A stretch of DNA of 64,000 nt from Nocardia sp. NBC_01503 (GTDB lineage: Bacteria > Actinomycetota > Actinomycetes > Mycobacteriales > Mycobacteriaceae). This document shows positions 8,458-16,788 of the stretch, piece by piece. Under the pieces are notes generated by a model. It was not told the origin of the DNA and did not search any database. It was given only the letters and a program-made list of their open reading frames with translations. How positions within the stretch are numbered: position 1 is the first letter of the stretch; each line of letters begins with the position of its first letter. The stretch covers positions 6,138,001-6,202,000 of the forward strand of contig NZ_CP109596.1 in NCBI RefSeq assembly GCF_036327755.1. The letters are read 5' to 3'. The translations under genes and the position numbers were made by a program.

Positions 8458-8781
8458 CTACTTGGCGGCCATGGCCGACCATCCGAAATATGTGGCGGAT
8501 GCGCCGGGAGCCACGGTCGCGGTGGGTTCGCCACTGCAATCGCTGGACCCGTACACCAGGAAGTTGCGCGAACTCCGATTCTCGAACCGGATATCCCGTG
8601 CGAACCCGCTGGCCCAGCACGAGTCCAGATCGCTCAACTCCAACTGACCATCCACGATCACCACCTGACGCCCGTCCCCGGCCCCGGCCGACCCCGAAGG
8701 AAAGGCCGTAGCGACCGGAGACGTAACGGACAACGCCGTGACGACGAGAGCGCCTGCAACAGAGCACATTCCAATTTTCAC
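8458..8781 (-). CDS. Small secreted protein
   Basis: A 107-residue exported protein of unknown function. Residues 1-26 (MKIGMCSVAGALVVTALSVT, then SPVATAF) form a signal peptide with a likely Ala-x-Ala-type cut near 26. The mature part is about 80 residues with two Cys (SCWASGF and SSDCSGE), which could form one disulfide, and a predicted beta-rich body (RDIRFENRSSRNFLVYG). Small extracellular proteins like this are common in Nocardia, but I know no role for it. Confidence 0.7.
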   Translation of the reverse strand: MKIGMCSVAGALVVTALSVTSPVATAFPSGSAGAGDGRQVVIVDGQLELSDLDSCWASGFARDIRFENRSSRNFLVYGSSDCSGEPTATVAPGASATYFGWSAMAAK

Positions 8782-8790
8782 CCGTCCAGG

Positions 8791-9621
8791 CTACAAGTCT
8801 CCGCGAGTTGCCCGATCATCGCCATAGGTCCACCTCTCCTGCGCCGAGGTGCGGTAGCGGCCCGGGGTGGTGCCGATAACGGCGGTGAAGGCCGCGATGA
8901 AGCCGCTCGGGTTGGACCATCCGCAGGCGTGCGCGATATGGGTGGTGTGGTGGCCGTCGGCGAGCAGGATCAGGGCCTGGTGAATGCGGAGTTGGGTGCG
9001 CCATTCGTAGAAGGTCATGCCGAGTTCGTCGTGGAAGAGGCGGCTGAGGGTGCGGGCGCTGGCTCCGATCCGGCGGCCGAGGTCGGCGAGCGGGGTACTG
9101 TCGGCGGGGTTTTCGTACAGGATTCGGGCGATGGCCTGGAGGCGGTCATCGCGGGGTTCGGGTAGTTGGAGGGGCTGTTCGGGGGCTCGGTGCAGTTCGT
9201 CGACGAGCACCCTGCGGAGGCGGGCGCGGGCGGCGCGGTCGGGGCCGCCCGGAGCGTAATTGTCCGGGCCCGTGAGGGTCAGGAGAATTTCGCGGGCCAG
9301 GCCGGAGACCATGAATACGGCGGGATGAGCCGGTATGAGCCGTGCCAGGGTCACCGGCAGGAATTCGATCCGCATATCGGTGTGGCTGTGCGCGCGGTGA
9401 TAGTGCGTGAATCCCGCGGGAGTCCAGGCGATTCGGTTGGTGGGCACGATCGAGGTGCCCTCCTCGGTGTGCACCGACAGGACGCCGCGCGCCGCGTACA
9501 CCAGATGCCCGCGTGGATGCGAGTGCACCGAACTCGTGCCGCCCGATGGCCACAGATGCGCTCCACCCGACGGCCACAGGCGTGAGGTCGGTCCGGGCGG
9601 AGGTTGGCGGCCGATGGGCAT
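8791..9621 (-). CDS. AraC-family transcriptional regulator with cupin sensor
   Basis: Regulator of 276 residues. The N-terminal cupin (about 20-100) shows HSHPRGHLVYAARGVLSVHT. The C-terminal AraC domain (about 165-262) has two helix-turn-helix units: LADLGRRIGASARTLSRLFH, and THIAHACGWSNPSGFIAAF with the closing GTTPGRYR. The N-terminus carries a tandem duplication (LWPSGGAHLWPSGGT). TACAAT on the minus strand (9635-9630) ends eight bases before the ATG, and no Shine-Dalgarno site is present, so a leaderless mRNA is likely. It is divergent from the oxidoreductase gene at 9676, its likely target. Confidence 0.88.
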   Translation of the reverse strand: MPIGRQPPPGPTSRLWPSGGAHLWPSGGTSSVHSHPRGHLVYAARGVLSVHTEEGTSIVPTNRIAWTPAGFTHYHRAHSHTDMRIEFLPVTLARLIPAHPAVFMVSGLAREILLTLTGPDNYAPGGPDRAARARLRRVLVDELHRAPEQPLQLPEPRDDRLQAIARILYENPADSTPLADLGRRIGASARTLSRLFHDELGMTFYEWRTQLRIHQALILLADGHHTTHIAHACGWSNPSGFIAAFTAVIGTTPGRYRTSAQERWTYGDDRATRGDL

Positions 9622-9629
9622 AGGTTGGC

Positions 9630-9635
9630 ATTGTA
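9630..9635 (-). promoter_or_regulatory. -10 element for the AraC-family gene (leaderless start)
   Basis: TACAAT on the minus strand matches the -10 consensus at five of six positions. It places the transcription start at or next to the ATG at 9621. I see no clear -35. Confidence 0.5.
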
Positions 9636-9675
9636 TCGGTGGCCCGCCACCGCGTCCCGCGACGAAAGTGGAGGC

Positions 9676-10674
9676 ATGACCGAGAACCTGAAGACCATGC
9701 GAGCGGCAGTCTGCGACGGAGCGGGCGGCCCGGAGGCGTTGGAGATCCGCGAACTACCCGTCCCCGCCGTTCGGGAGGGCTGGAGTCTGGTGAGAGTGCA
9801 AGGCGCGGGCCTGAATCGGTCGGAACTGCGGACCCGTCAGGGTCACTCGCCCAGCGTGCGATTCCCGCGCGTTCTCGGGATCGAATGCGTGGGAACGCTT
9901 GCGGTCTCGACCCATCCCACCCTGCAAGAGGGAACCACCGTCGCGGCGGTGATGGGGGAGATGGGCCGGGAGTTCGACGGCGGTTACGCCGAGTACGCCC
10001 TCCTGCCGAACGAACTGCTCATGCCGATCGACACGACCCTGCCCTGGGAGGTGCTCGCCGCACTCCCCGAAACCTATCTGACGGCCCAGGGTGCACTGGA
10101 CATGCTCGGTATCACCCCTGATATCAAGGGCCGCTTGCTGATTCGTGGTGGAACGGCATCGGTCGGTTTGGCCGCCGCCTCGATCGCCTCGGGCTACGGA
10201 TTCGAGACGGCGGCCACCACCCGCCGGCGCGGTAAATCCGACACCCTGACCAAGGCGGGCGTCGACCATGTCCTCATCGACAACGGCGGACCGCTCGCGG
10301 AAGGCCTGCACCGCATCTGGCCCGACGGCCCGGACTACATCCTTGATCTGATCGGCACCAGCACGCTGGTGGACTCGCTCCGCCTGGTCCGGCGTGGCGG
10401 AACCGTCTGCATGTCGGGCTCACTCAGCGGCTGGCTGATTCCGGATTTCGAACCGATCGCGCAGATCCCGTCGGGTACCAAGCTCACCGCATTCCACAGC
10501 GACAACTACAAGGGCGGTACCGGTGCGCCCCTCCTGCAACGAGTCGTCGACCATATCGAGGCGGGCGTCTACCGCCCCAATATCGACCGAGTCTTCGCCC
10601 TGGAAGATATCGTCGCCGCCCATCGATACATGGAGAACAACGAGGCGACCGGCAAGCTCGTCGTCCTGCCCTAG
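9676..10674 (+). CDS. Zinc-free medium-chain dehydrogenase, quinone-oxidoreductase type
   Basis: NAD(P)H-dependent oxidoreductase of 332 residues. The N-terminal GroES-like domain (LVRVQGAGLNRSELRTRQG) has no zinc-ligand cysteines, as in quinone oxidoreductases. The central Rossmann fold contains LLIRGGTASVGLAAASIAS (a GxxxVG-type nucleotide loop) and the motif LDLIGTSTLVDSLRLVRRGG. The ATG at 9676 follows GTGGAGG (9669-9675), although the spacing is tight. The AraC gene upstream is divergent with a 54-base gap. The stop overlaps the end of the opposing nitroreductase-like gene by four bases. Substrate unknown. Confidence 0.85.
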   Translation: MTENLKTMRAAVCDGAGGPEALEIRELPVPAVREGWSLVRVQGAGLNRSELRTRQGHSPSVRFPRVLGIECVGTLAVSTHPTLQEGTTVAAVMGEMGREFDGGYAEYALLPNELLMPIDTTLPWEVLAALPETYLTAQGALDMLGITPDIKGRLLIRGGTASVGLAAASIASGYGFETAATTRRRGKSDTLTKAGVDHVLIDNGGPLAEGLHRIWPDGPDYILDLIGTSTLVDSLRLVRRGGTVCMSGSLSGWLIPDFEPIAQIPSGTKLTAFHSDNYKGGTGAPLLQRVVDHIEAGVYRPNIDRVFALEDIVAAHRYMENNEATGKLVVLP

Positions 10675-11159
10675 TTCGCGCCGGACACCCGGTGCAGGCG
10701 AAGAATATTATCGACGCCGAACACCCGCAGTCCCAATCGCTCGGACCACGATTGATACGAGGCCACGGCGGCGGGTGCGACCAATTCGGGTGTGGTGACC
10801 GGATACTCGCGGCCTTGGTGGATCACCTCCGCGGACCCGGCCGCCAACACATTCCGAAGCCAATCGGGCGTAGTTCCGTAGGGCAGGGAAATCAGAAAAT
10901 CGTCACCGGCCTCGGTGATCCCGACGGGCGTCCGATAAGCCTTACCGCTGGACCTGCCGATATGGCAGATCACCGAGGCATCGGCCCCCGCCTGCCCCGC
11001 GGTTCTCATGACCCGCTGATTGGTGAACCGGCGATTGAACCGCCGAATCAGCGCAAGCCCGGGCGCGTACCCGGTATGCATCACCACCACCAGAAATAGG
11101 AACAAACCCAGGACCAATCCCACCGGTGTCCCCGCGCCGATCGCGATCCAGATCCACAT
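10671..11159 (-). CDS. Deazaflavin-dependent nitroreductase-family protein (DUF385)
   Basis: A 162-residue protein of the F420-dependent Ddn-like family, found mainly in actinomycetes. It starts with one membrane helix (about 2-26, IGAGTPVGLVLGLFLFLVVV). A split-barrel body follows (about 50-155) with the family patterns VICHIGRSSGKAYRTPVG and FLISLPYGTTPDWLRNVLA. The ATG at 11159 (MWIWIAIG) is preferred to an upstream start that would place codons across the operator region. It is divergent from a TetR gene with four operator-like repeats between them, so this gene is probably the regulator's target. F420 binding is a family property that I have not verified here. Confidence 0.85.
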   Translation of the reverse strand: MWIWIAIGAGTPVGLVLGLFLFLVVVMHTGYAPGLALIRRFNRRFTNQRVMRTAGQAGADASVICHIGRSSGKAYRTPVGITEAGDDFLISLPYGTTPDWLRNVLAAGSAEVIHQGREYPVTTPELVAPAAVASYQSWSERLGLRVFGVDNILRLHRVSGAN

Positions 11160-11175
11160 GGTCGAATCACACTCC

Positions 11176-11254
11176 CTTACGTTGTAAGTCTTAGACCGTA
11201 AGGGGAACACTTACAACGTAAGGCTGTCAAGGCCGGGGAAACTTACGACGTACG
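11176..11254. promoter_or_regulatory. Four-copy TetR operator array
   Basis: Four 13-bp near-palindromes share the pattern CTTAC-N3-GTAAG. CTTACGTTGTAAG (11176-11188) and CTTACAACGTAAG (11210-11222) are perfect and mutually reverse complementary. CTTAGACCGTAAG (11190-11202) has one mismatch, and CTTACGACGTACG (11242-11254) is degenerate. All lie between the divergent nitroreductase-like and TetR genes. Binding by that TetR protein is inferred. Confidence 0.75.
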
Positions 11255-11269
11255 GTAGGTTTGATTGCC

Positions 11270-11947
11270 ATGGCCGCCGAACAACGACCTCGCCTGAGCC
11301 GGGCGCAGATCCTCGCCGCCGCCGTCGCGCGGGCCGACCGCGAGGGCGTCGGGGCAGTCACCATGCGCAGCGTCGCCACCGACCTCGGTGTCGAGGCGAT
11401 GTCGCTCTATCACCACGTGGCGAATAAGGCCGAACTCCTCGACGGTATGGTCGAAGTGGTGCTGGACACCATCAACGACGCCGTCGAGCCACTGGCCGCA
11501 GTATCGCCCACCGACTGGAAGCCACTGCTGCGCAAGCGAATCCTCACTGCGCGCCAAATACTCCTGCGGCACCCCTGGGCCCCCGCCCTGATCGGAACGC
11601 GCTCCCCGATGACTCTTTCGGTCATCGCGTACTTCGATGCGATCATCGGTCTACTCCGCCTCGGCGGCTTCTCCTACGACCTGGCCCACCACGCCATGCA
11701 CACGCTCGGCAGCCGCGCCCTCGGCTTCACCCAGGAACTCTTCCAACCGCCCTCGGAGCAATCCGAGCAGGAGGCCGCCGCCACCCTGGTATCCATGGCA
11801 GACCGATTTCCCAATATCGTCGGCATGATGAGCAATGACCCGCACACCGACTCGGGCGCGATCCTGGGCTGGTGCGACGACCAATCCGAATTCGAATTCG
11901 GCCTCGACCTGATTCTCGACGGCCTGGATCGCCTGCGCAGCACCTGA
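11270..11947 (+). CDS. TetR-family regulator with TetR_C-type C-terminal domain
   Basis: Repressor of 225 residues. The N-terminal helix-turn-helix (about 8-55: RAQILAAAVARADREGVGAV, then DLGVEAMSLYHHVANKAELLDGM) has the LYHHV recognition-helix signature of the tetracycline-repressor branch. The C-terminal domain (about 75-222) is the ligand-binding and dimer part. The ATG at 11270 is taken as start; a TTG at 11261 is in frame but crowds the last operator copy. The operator array in the 110-base divergent gap argues that it represses itself and the nitroreductase-like gene. Ligand unknown. Confidence 0.9.
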   Translation: MAAEQRPRLSRAQILAAAVARADREGVGAVTMRSVATDLGVEAMSLYHHVANKAELLDGMVEVVLDTINDAVEPLAAVSPTDWKPLLRKRILTARQILLRHPWAPALIGTRSPMTLSVIAYFDAIIGLLRLGGFSYDLAHHAMHTLGSRALGFTQELFQPPSEQSEQEAAATLVSMADRFPNIVGMMSNDPHTDSGAILGWCDDQSEFEFGLDLILDGLDRLRST

Positions 11948-11997
11948 CCTCGAGGGGGGGCGGCGGTGGCAGACTCGATGGCGTCGAAGGAGGGTCT

Positions 11998-12849
11998 ATG
12001 CCCAGCGTCGCAGTTCGATCCGCAGGTTTCTCCCATCGAGCGGGTGGCATGCTCGCCGCCGTCGCGGTCGGGCTGGGATTCGCGTTCGTTATCGCACCGC
12101 GGTTTGTCGCGACGAGTTGGGCGGGTGGGGGATTCGCCGATGAGGGATCGCTGCGGGATGGGTTTCGCGCGGCATTCATCGAGTACTGGGATTCCGGGAG
12201 TGCGGGTTTCACGCCGAGTCTGCAGCGGGTTGTCGACTATTGGGTGCGATATCACGTCGTCAAGGCGGTAATCGCCGCGGTGCTGCTCGTTGTGCTTATC
12301 GCATTGAGCGCGCTGCTTTGGCAGGCATTCCTGCGGGCCGGTGGAGCGGCAGCGGGGGAGCGAGTCGCTTTCGCGGCGTCCGGTGCCGTGGCATCGATAC
12401 TCGTGGTGTGCTCGATGTTGTTGGTACTGGCGAATATTCAGGGTGCGATCGCACCATTCGCCTCGCTGTTTCCGATGCTGATGGGCGGGCCGGGCGACGC
12501 TCGGCTGGACGATACGCTCGGTCAGGTCAGGCTGGGACTGACCGACTATCACGGTGGTCGAGGTGCACCCGCACTCGATGTGATGGTCCGCGATTTCCAG
12601 GTGTACCACGAGGTGCTGGTGGTACTGGCCCCGATTGTGGCTGTCGCAGCCCTCGCCCTCGCCCTGTATGCGTGCGGGCGGTTCATGAAGTCCGCCCGCG
12701 ATGACCGCAGAACGCGACGCGTATTCGGTTCATTCGGTATCGCCGCAACGTTGATTTCGGTGGCCGCGATCGTTGTCACGGTGGCGAATACGACCACTGT
12801 CATCGACCCCGCTCCGTCGCTGGCCGCTCTCTTCGCCGGCGGCTGGTAA
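11998..12849 (+). CDS. Multi-pass membrane protein of unknown function
   Basis: A 283-residue integral membrane protein. The ATG at 11998 follows GAAGGAGG (11987-11994). Hydrophobic segments occur near residues 18-38 (LAAVAVGLGFAFVIA), 88-110 (VIAAVLLVVLIALSALLW), 128-150 (AVASILVVCSMLLVLANI), 205-225 (LVVLAPIVAVAALALALYAC) and 243-265. A loop of about 50 residues between the fourth-last and last pairs carries GGPGDARLDDTLGQVRLG. I do not recognise the family. The last residues (IDPAPSLAALFAGGW) follow the final helix on the far side. Confidence 0.7.
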   Translation: MPSVAVRSAGFSHRAGGMLAAVAVGLGFAFVIAPRFVATSWAGGGFADEGSLRDGFRAAFIEYWDSGSAGFTPSLQRVVDYWVRYHVVKAVIAAVLLVVLIALSALLWQAFLRAGGAAAGERVAFAASGAVASILVVCSMLLVLANIQGAIAPFASLFPMLMGGPGDARLDDTLGQVRLGLTDYHGGRGAPALDVMVRDFQVYHEVLVVLAPIVAVAALALALYACGRFMKSARDDRRTRRVFGSFGIAATLISVAAIVVTVANTTTVIDPAPSLAALFAGGW

Positions 12850-12891
12850 TTCGAGGTGTGTCAATAGCTGATCGCCGGGTATCGCGGGAAA

Positions 12892-14274
12892 GTGACCTTC
12901 GACCTGACTCCGACAGCCGCACAGCACGATCTGGCCAAGCGAACACACGAGTTCGCCCGAGACTGTGCGCGGCCCGTCGCCGCGCACTATGACCGGGCGC
13001 AGGAATTCCCCTGGCCTGTCCTCGAGGAGGCCGCCGAGCGGGGCTTCTACAGCCCGCTGTTCTACCGCGACCTCATCGGCGACCCGACCGGACTGTCGTT
13101 GCCGATGTTCATGGAGGAGTTGTTCTGGGGCTGCGCGGGCATCGGATTGGCGATTGTGATGCCCGCGCTGGCTCTGTCCGCCATCGGCCAGGCCGCCACA
13201 CCCGAGCAGATGTTGCGGTGGGCGCCCGAATGCTTCGGCACCCCGGGGGATTTGAAGCTCGCCGCACTCGCGATATCCGAACCGGAGGGCGGCAGCGATG
13301 TACGGAACCTGCGCACGCGCGCGGTTCGCGAGGGCAGCGACTGGATTATCGACGGCCACAAGATGTGGATTGGCAATGGCGGAATCGCCAACGTGCACAT
13401 CGTGAACGCGGTTGTCGACGAGGAGCTCGGGCACCGCGGCCAAGCGCTTTTCGTCGTCCCCGGCGGCACCCCCGGCCTGGAGTTGGCCCGCAAACTCGAC
13501 AAACTCGGTTGCCGCGCATCGCACACCGCGGAATTGAAATTCAATAGTGTCCGCATCCCCGCCGAGAATCTCCTGGGTGGTGCGGAGAAACTCGAGCACG
13601 CCCTCGCTGAACGCCGCGCCGCCGCCCGGAGTAACGGCCGCTCCAGCTCGGTCACCCTCGGTACCTTCGAACAGACCCGCCCCATGGTCGCGGCCCAAGC
13701 CCTGGGAATAGCAAGAGCGGCACTGGAATGCATGACCTCCTACGCGAACCACCGAGAAGCCTTCGGAGCCCCCATTATCGACAACCAGGGCATCGCATTC
13801 CCGATTGCCGATCTGGCGACCCGAATAGATGCCGCCCGCCTGCTGACCTGGCGAGCATCCTGGATGGCGGCCCGGGGCGTCCGCTTCGAACGCGGCGAAG
13901 GCTCCATGGCCAAACTCGCCGCCAGCGAAGCAGCCGTGCGAACCACCGAACGAGCCATTCAAACCCTGGGCGGCTGGGGCTACATCACAGACCATCCCGT
14001 CGAAAAGTGGTACCGAGATGCCAAGCTCTACACCATCTTCGAAGGCACCAGCGAAATCCAGCGCATCGTGATCTCGAACGCCCTGGGCGCCGCCGAAGGC
14101 CGCCCACCCCTGCACGTAGACCTCACCCCCACCGGCGGCCCCCTCAACAAATGGTTCGGCCGCGGCACCCCACCCCGCACCAAAGCCGCCGCCACCGCTC
14201 TGCACCTCCGCGACCGAGTCCCCACCCCGGTCACCAAGGCCGCCTTGAAATTCCTCCGCCCGCCCCGCCGTTAG
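12892..14274 (+). CDS. Acyl-CoA dehydrogenase
   Basis: FAD-dependent enzyme that introduces the alpha,beta double bond into acyl-CoA, 460 residues from GTG. The three ACAD parts are clear: N-terminal helical domain, middle beta domain (AALAISEPEGGSDVRNLRTR with the FAD/substrate loop), and C-terminal helical domain. The last has AQALGIARAALECMTSY, QTLGGWGYITDHPVEKWYRD and the catalytic-base loop FEGTSEIQR (Glu384 by position). About 60 extra residues follow the normal end, with no recognisable domain. Substrate chain length cannot be read from sequence. No electron-transfer flavoprotein or thiolase gene is adjacent. Confidence 0.93.
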   Translation: MTFDLTPTAAQHDLAKRTHEFARDCARPVAAHYDRAQEFPWPVLEEAAERGFYSPLFYRDLIGDPTGLSLPMFMEELFWGCAGIGLAIVMPALALSAIGQAATPEQMLRWAPECFGTPGDLKLAALAISEPEGGSDVRNLRTRAVREGSDWIIDGHKMWIGNGGIANVHIVNAVVDEELGHRGQALFVVPGGTPGLELARKLDKLGCRASHTAELKFNSVRIPAENLLGGAEKLEHALAERRAAARSNGRSSSVTLGTFEQTRPMVAAQALGIARAALECMTSYANHREAFGAPIIDNQGIAFPIADLATRIDAARLLTWRASWMAARGVRFERGEGSMAKLAASEAAVRTTERAIQTLGGWGYITDHPVEKWYRDAKLYTIFEGTSEIQRIVISNALGAAEGRPPLHVDLTPTGGPLNKWFGRGTPPRTKAAATALHLRDRVPTPVTKAALKFLRPPRR

Positions 14275-14293
14275 CCCGCAAGGCGTCGGACGG

Positions 14294-14920
14294 TCAAGGG
14301 CGGCTGGTGGCCAATGTGACGCCGAAGCCCAGGACGACGGTTCCGGTGCTGGCGTCCATGGCGCGGCGGACGCTGTCGCTGGTCAACCATTTCTTGGCAA
14401 TGGTTGCGGCGCAGATGATTACGGTGAACCACAGCATGCCCTCGATATTGTGGATGAGCGCGAGTAGGCAGCCCATCAGCAGGGGAGAGACCCCGCGGGG
14501 GAGGAATTGGGGGAGCATCGCTATGTAGAAGACTCCGACCTTCGGATTGAGCAGGTTGGTCCCGACTCCACGAGCCCACGCTCCGAGGACGCTGCGAGAG
14601 TCGTCCATCTCGACCGGGGAAATGGCGTCCCGCCGCCGGAAGGCATCGCGGACCATCCCGAAACCCATCCAACCCAGGTAAACCGCACCCACGATCCGCA
14701 GGACCGAGTACGCCAATTCCGAAGCGGTCAGCAGCGCTGACACCCCGGCGGCCGCCGCGGCTCCCCACACCAACGTGCCGCAACCGATTCCGATAGCGGT
14801 CGCGAAAGCATGGCGGCGACTCCGACTCAACGCCGCTCGCAGCACGAGTGCCGTGTCCAGGCCGGGGACAAGGGTGAGTAACCCCGCGACTACGGCGAAC
14901 GACAGGAGAGCATCCAGCAT
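14294..14920 (-). CDS. LysE/RhtB-family amino acid exporter
   Basis: Inner-membrane exporter of 208 residues with six predicted helices. Family marks are PGLDTALVLRAALSRSRRHA near the N-terminus (position of the PGP motif), IVGAVYLGWMGFGM, and NLLNPKVGVFYIAMLPQFLP in the middle. LysE-family proteins export basic or neutral amino acids or related metabolites; the substrate is not readable. It converges on the acyl-CoA dehydrogenase gene with a 19-base gap and no obvious terminator. Confidence 0.9.
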   Translation of the reverse strand: MLDALLSFAVVAGLLTLVPGLDTALVLRAALSRSRRHAFATAIGIGCGTLVWGAAAAAGVSALLTASELAYSVLRIVGAVYLGWMGFGMVRDAFRRRDAISPVEMDDSRSVLGAWARGVGTNLLNPKVGVFYIAMLPQFLPRGVSPLLMGCLLALIHNIEGMLWFTVIICAATIAKKWLTSDSVRRAMDASTGTVVLGFGVTLATSRP

Positions 14921-14965
14921 GCGCTCAGGCTAGCGAGCGGGTCAGTCGAGATCGATTCGGATAGT

Positions 14966-16519
14966 TCAGTGCCGTCCGATGAGGTCCACATCGTCGACAA
15001 AGGTTGTGATGCGGCCATGTTCGACGAGGTACACGCCGCGGGTGATGGGGGCGTTGCCGTAGGAGTCGTCGTCATAGGTGAGGCGCACGAGATGCTGGAA
15101 CACCAGCGCTTGCCGATCATCGAGGTCATACGGAACGGCGGTCAGACAGGTTCGGCGCGGCGTAGCCACCCACAGGCGTGCGGTGCGAAGTGCGTTGTGC
15201 GCGTCCAACATCGCGTGCGGATCGAGGACCTTCTCCGCCGAGAAGTCATGACCGGAGCAGGTGGCGACGGCCAGGCCGTAGAGCTCGTCGATCTCCCAGT
15301 CGTAGCGATGCAGCCCGGTCAGGCGCGCGATCGCCGCGGGGAGCATGAACTCGCTCTCGGGCGCGGACTGGTCGTAACTCTGGATGGCGTAGCCGGCGCC
15401 GGTATCGCCGGTCAACACGATGATCGGCGCGTTACCGGATGCGCTGGGCCAGTGTGGAATTCGATTCCGATACGGCCAATCCGCGGGCTGCAGCAGTGGG
15501 AACGGATCGAAGGGCAGGCGCACGTCGATGGGATCGGTCGCGGGACCGTTCGCATCGTCCACCGCACCGTCGGAGTACTCGAGATCGACTACCACCGGTG
15601 GTGCGCCATCGAAGCGATGCTGCAGCGCCCGCTGCCGCGAATCGATCTCCAGGATCGAATAGTCGATCTGGACCCGATGCTCGGCCAGCCCCTGCGCCAG
15701 TGCGGGCCGCTGCGCCAGCACCCGCCGGAAATCCGGATCCGCGTCGATCATGGCGCGCGCGTACGCCGGAGTGCCCCGATCCACCATCCGCCCGTCGACT
15801 TCGGTGCTCGCGGCCGGAATGCCCTCCAGCCCTTCGAGATTGACGAACACATCCATGACGACCAGCCGGTCGTCCCCACTCACCCCGATGAAATGCACCG
15901 TGTGATCGCGCACCGGCCACTGCTCCGCCCCGCCGATGAGGATCTCGACCTGTTGCTGCTCGAGCATCCGCGTGCCATAGACCATGGCGAGCCCGTGGTC
16001 GTGTGTCCTGACCTCCCGATCGGATGCGCCGATCTCGCGCCCGATCTCGATCATCTCGAACGCCGCGTCCGCATCGAGATCGCTCATATCGTCACCGAAT
16101 TCGGCGAATCCGATTCCGCGCGTCTCGAGTCGCTCCCCGGCGTCCTCGACCCACGCCTGCGCGGTCAACTCGAATGGCAGTGTGACGCCGAAGAGCTCGC
16201 GAAATCCGCGCACCGCCATGGTCGCGAAGCTCTCGTACTCCGAGAAGCGTGCGGGCCAGGGCAGTCGGCGACTGGGCAGATTGTCCTGGCCGGGTGCGAA
16301 CAGCGCCCACTCCAGCCCACCGCCGTCCCGGGTGAAGCGCGCGGTGCGACCCTGCCCGGGGGACAGCATGATTCGGCCCCCGAGCGGCAGGGTGAACAAA
16401 CGCCAGGTCAGCACGTCCGCGTACGACTCCCACAGGTCGTCCGCCACCTCCGGTGTTATCTCGTTCCGGGGCTCCTGTCCGCGCCGCCAAAAATTTCCCA
16501 GCCCCACCCGAAACTCCAT
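14966..16519 (-). CDS. Conserved hypothetical protein, about 517 residues
   Basis: Large soluble protein that I cannot assign. The start is taken at ATG 16519 (MEFRVGLGNFW); a TTG three codons earlier also exists. It is acidic, with no signal peptide or membrane helix. The N-terminal half has two beta-rich stretches (WALFAPGQDNLPSRRLPWPA, then LPFELTAQAWVEDAGERL); the middle has HDHGLAMVYGTRMLEQQQVE and VRDHTVHFIGVSGDDRLVV. The C-terminal third may form another domain (IIVLTGDTGAGYAIQSYDQ onward). Long open frames on the opposite strand are taken as shadows of its codon bias. Confidence 0.72.
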   Translation of the reverse strand: MEFRVGLGNFWRRGQEPRNEITPEVADDLWESYADVLTWRLFTLPLGGRIMLSPGQGRTARFTRDGGGLEWALFAPGQDNLPSRRLPWPARFSEYESFATMAVRGFRELFGVTLPFELTAQAWVEDAGERLETRGIGFAEFGDDMSDLDADAAFEMIEIGREIGASDREVRTHDHGLAMVYGTRMLEQQQVEILIGGAEQWPVRDHTVHFIGVSGDDRLVVMDVFVNLEGLEGIPAASTEVDGRMVDRGTPAYARAMIDADPDFRRVLAQRPALAQGLAEHRVQIDYSILEIDSRQRALQHRFDGAPPVVVDLEYSDGAVDDANGPATDPIDVRLPFDPFPLLQPADWPYRNRIPHWPSASGNAPIIVLTGDTGAGYAIQSYDQSAPESEFMLPAAIARLTGLHRYDWEIDELYGLAVATCSGHDFSAEKVLDPHAMLDAHNALRTARLWVATPRRTCLTAVPYDLDDRQALVFQHLVRLTYDDDSYGNAPITRGVYLVEHGRITTFVDDVDLIGRH

Positions 16520-16647
16520 CCGATACAAGACAACCGACGCAACCTAGCACTTGTTCGGCGATCGAGGACGGATTGCTACAGGTCGGTTCCTCAGCAGCCA
16601 CCGTTCCGGACCGCAGCGAGTGCGCGGACGGTGGCGAACGGGTAGTA

Positions 16648-16670
16648 GAGCCCCCCTGATGTCGGGGGCC
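16648..16670. terminator. Weak GC-rich hairpin in the 269-base gap after the mannosidase gene
   Basis: GCCCCC (16650-16655) pairs with GGGGGC (16664-16669) around an eight-base loop. It lies downstream of the minus-strand alpha-mannosidase gene and could end its transcript. Nothing else definite is visible between 16520 and 16788. Confidence 0.35.
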
Positions 16671-16788
16671 TGTCTCGCCGTGCCGTTGACCCGGCTGGCA
16701 GATTCGCCGCCATCGCACCGGCGCGGACAGCGGTGCACCGAGCACCTGCGGATTACCCCGCACAGCCCGCGTGCGGGCGGCTCGGATG

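Noticed and set aside
12730..14205. A 491-codon open frame antisense to the acyl-CoA dehydrogenase gene
   Set aside because: Glycine-rich composition typical of the mirror of high-GC codon bias; no family pattern, while the other strand is a complete ACAD.
14969..16645. A 558-codon frame antisense to the hypothetical gene at 14966-16519
   Set aside because: Arg/His/Pro-rich and featureless; the minus-strand frame has more protein-like composition, though neither is a known family.
16520..16788. Possible further gene remnant between the hypothetical gene and the alpha-mannosidase gene
   Set aside because: A short minus-strand stretch looks protein-like, but I could not match it to a family or define its limits.
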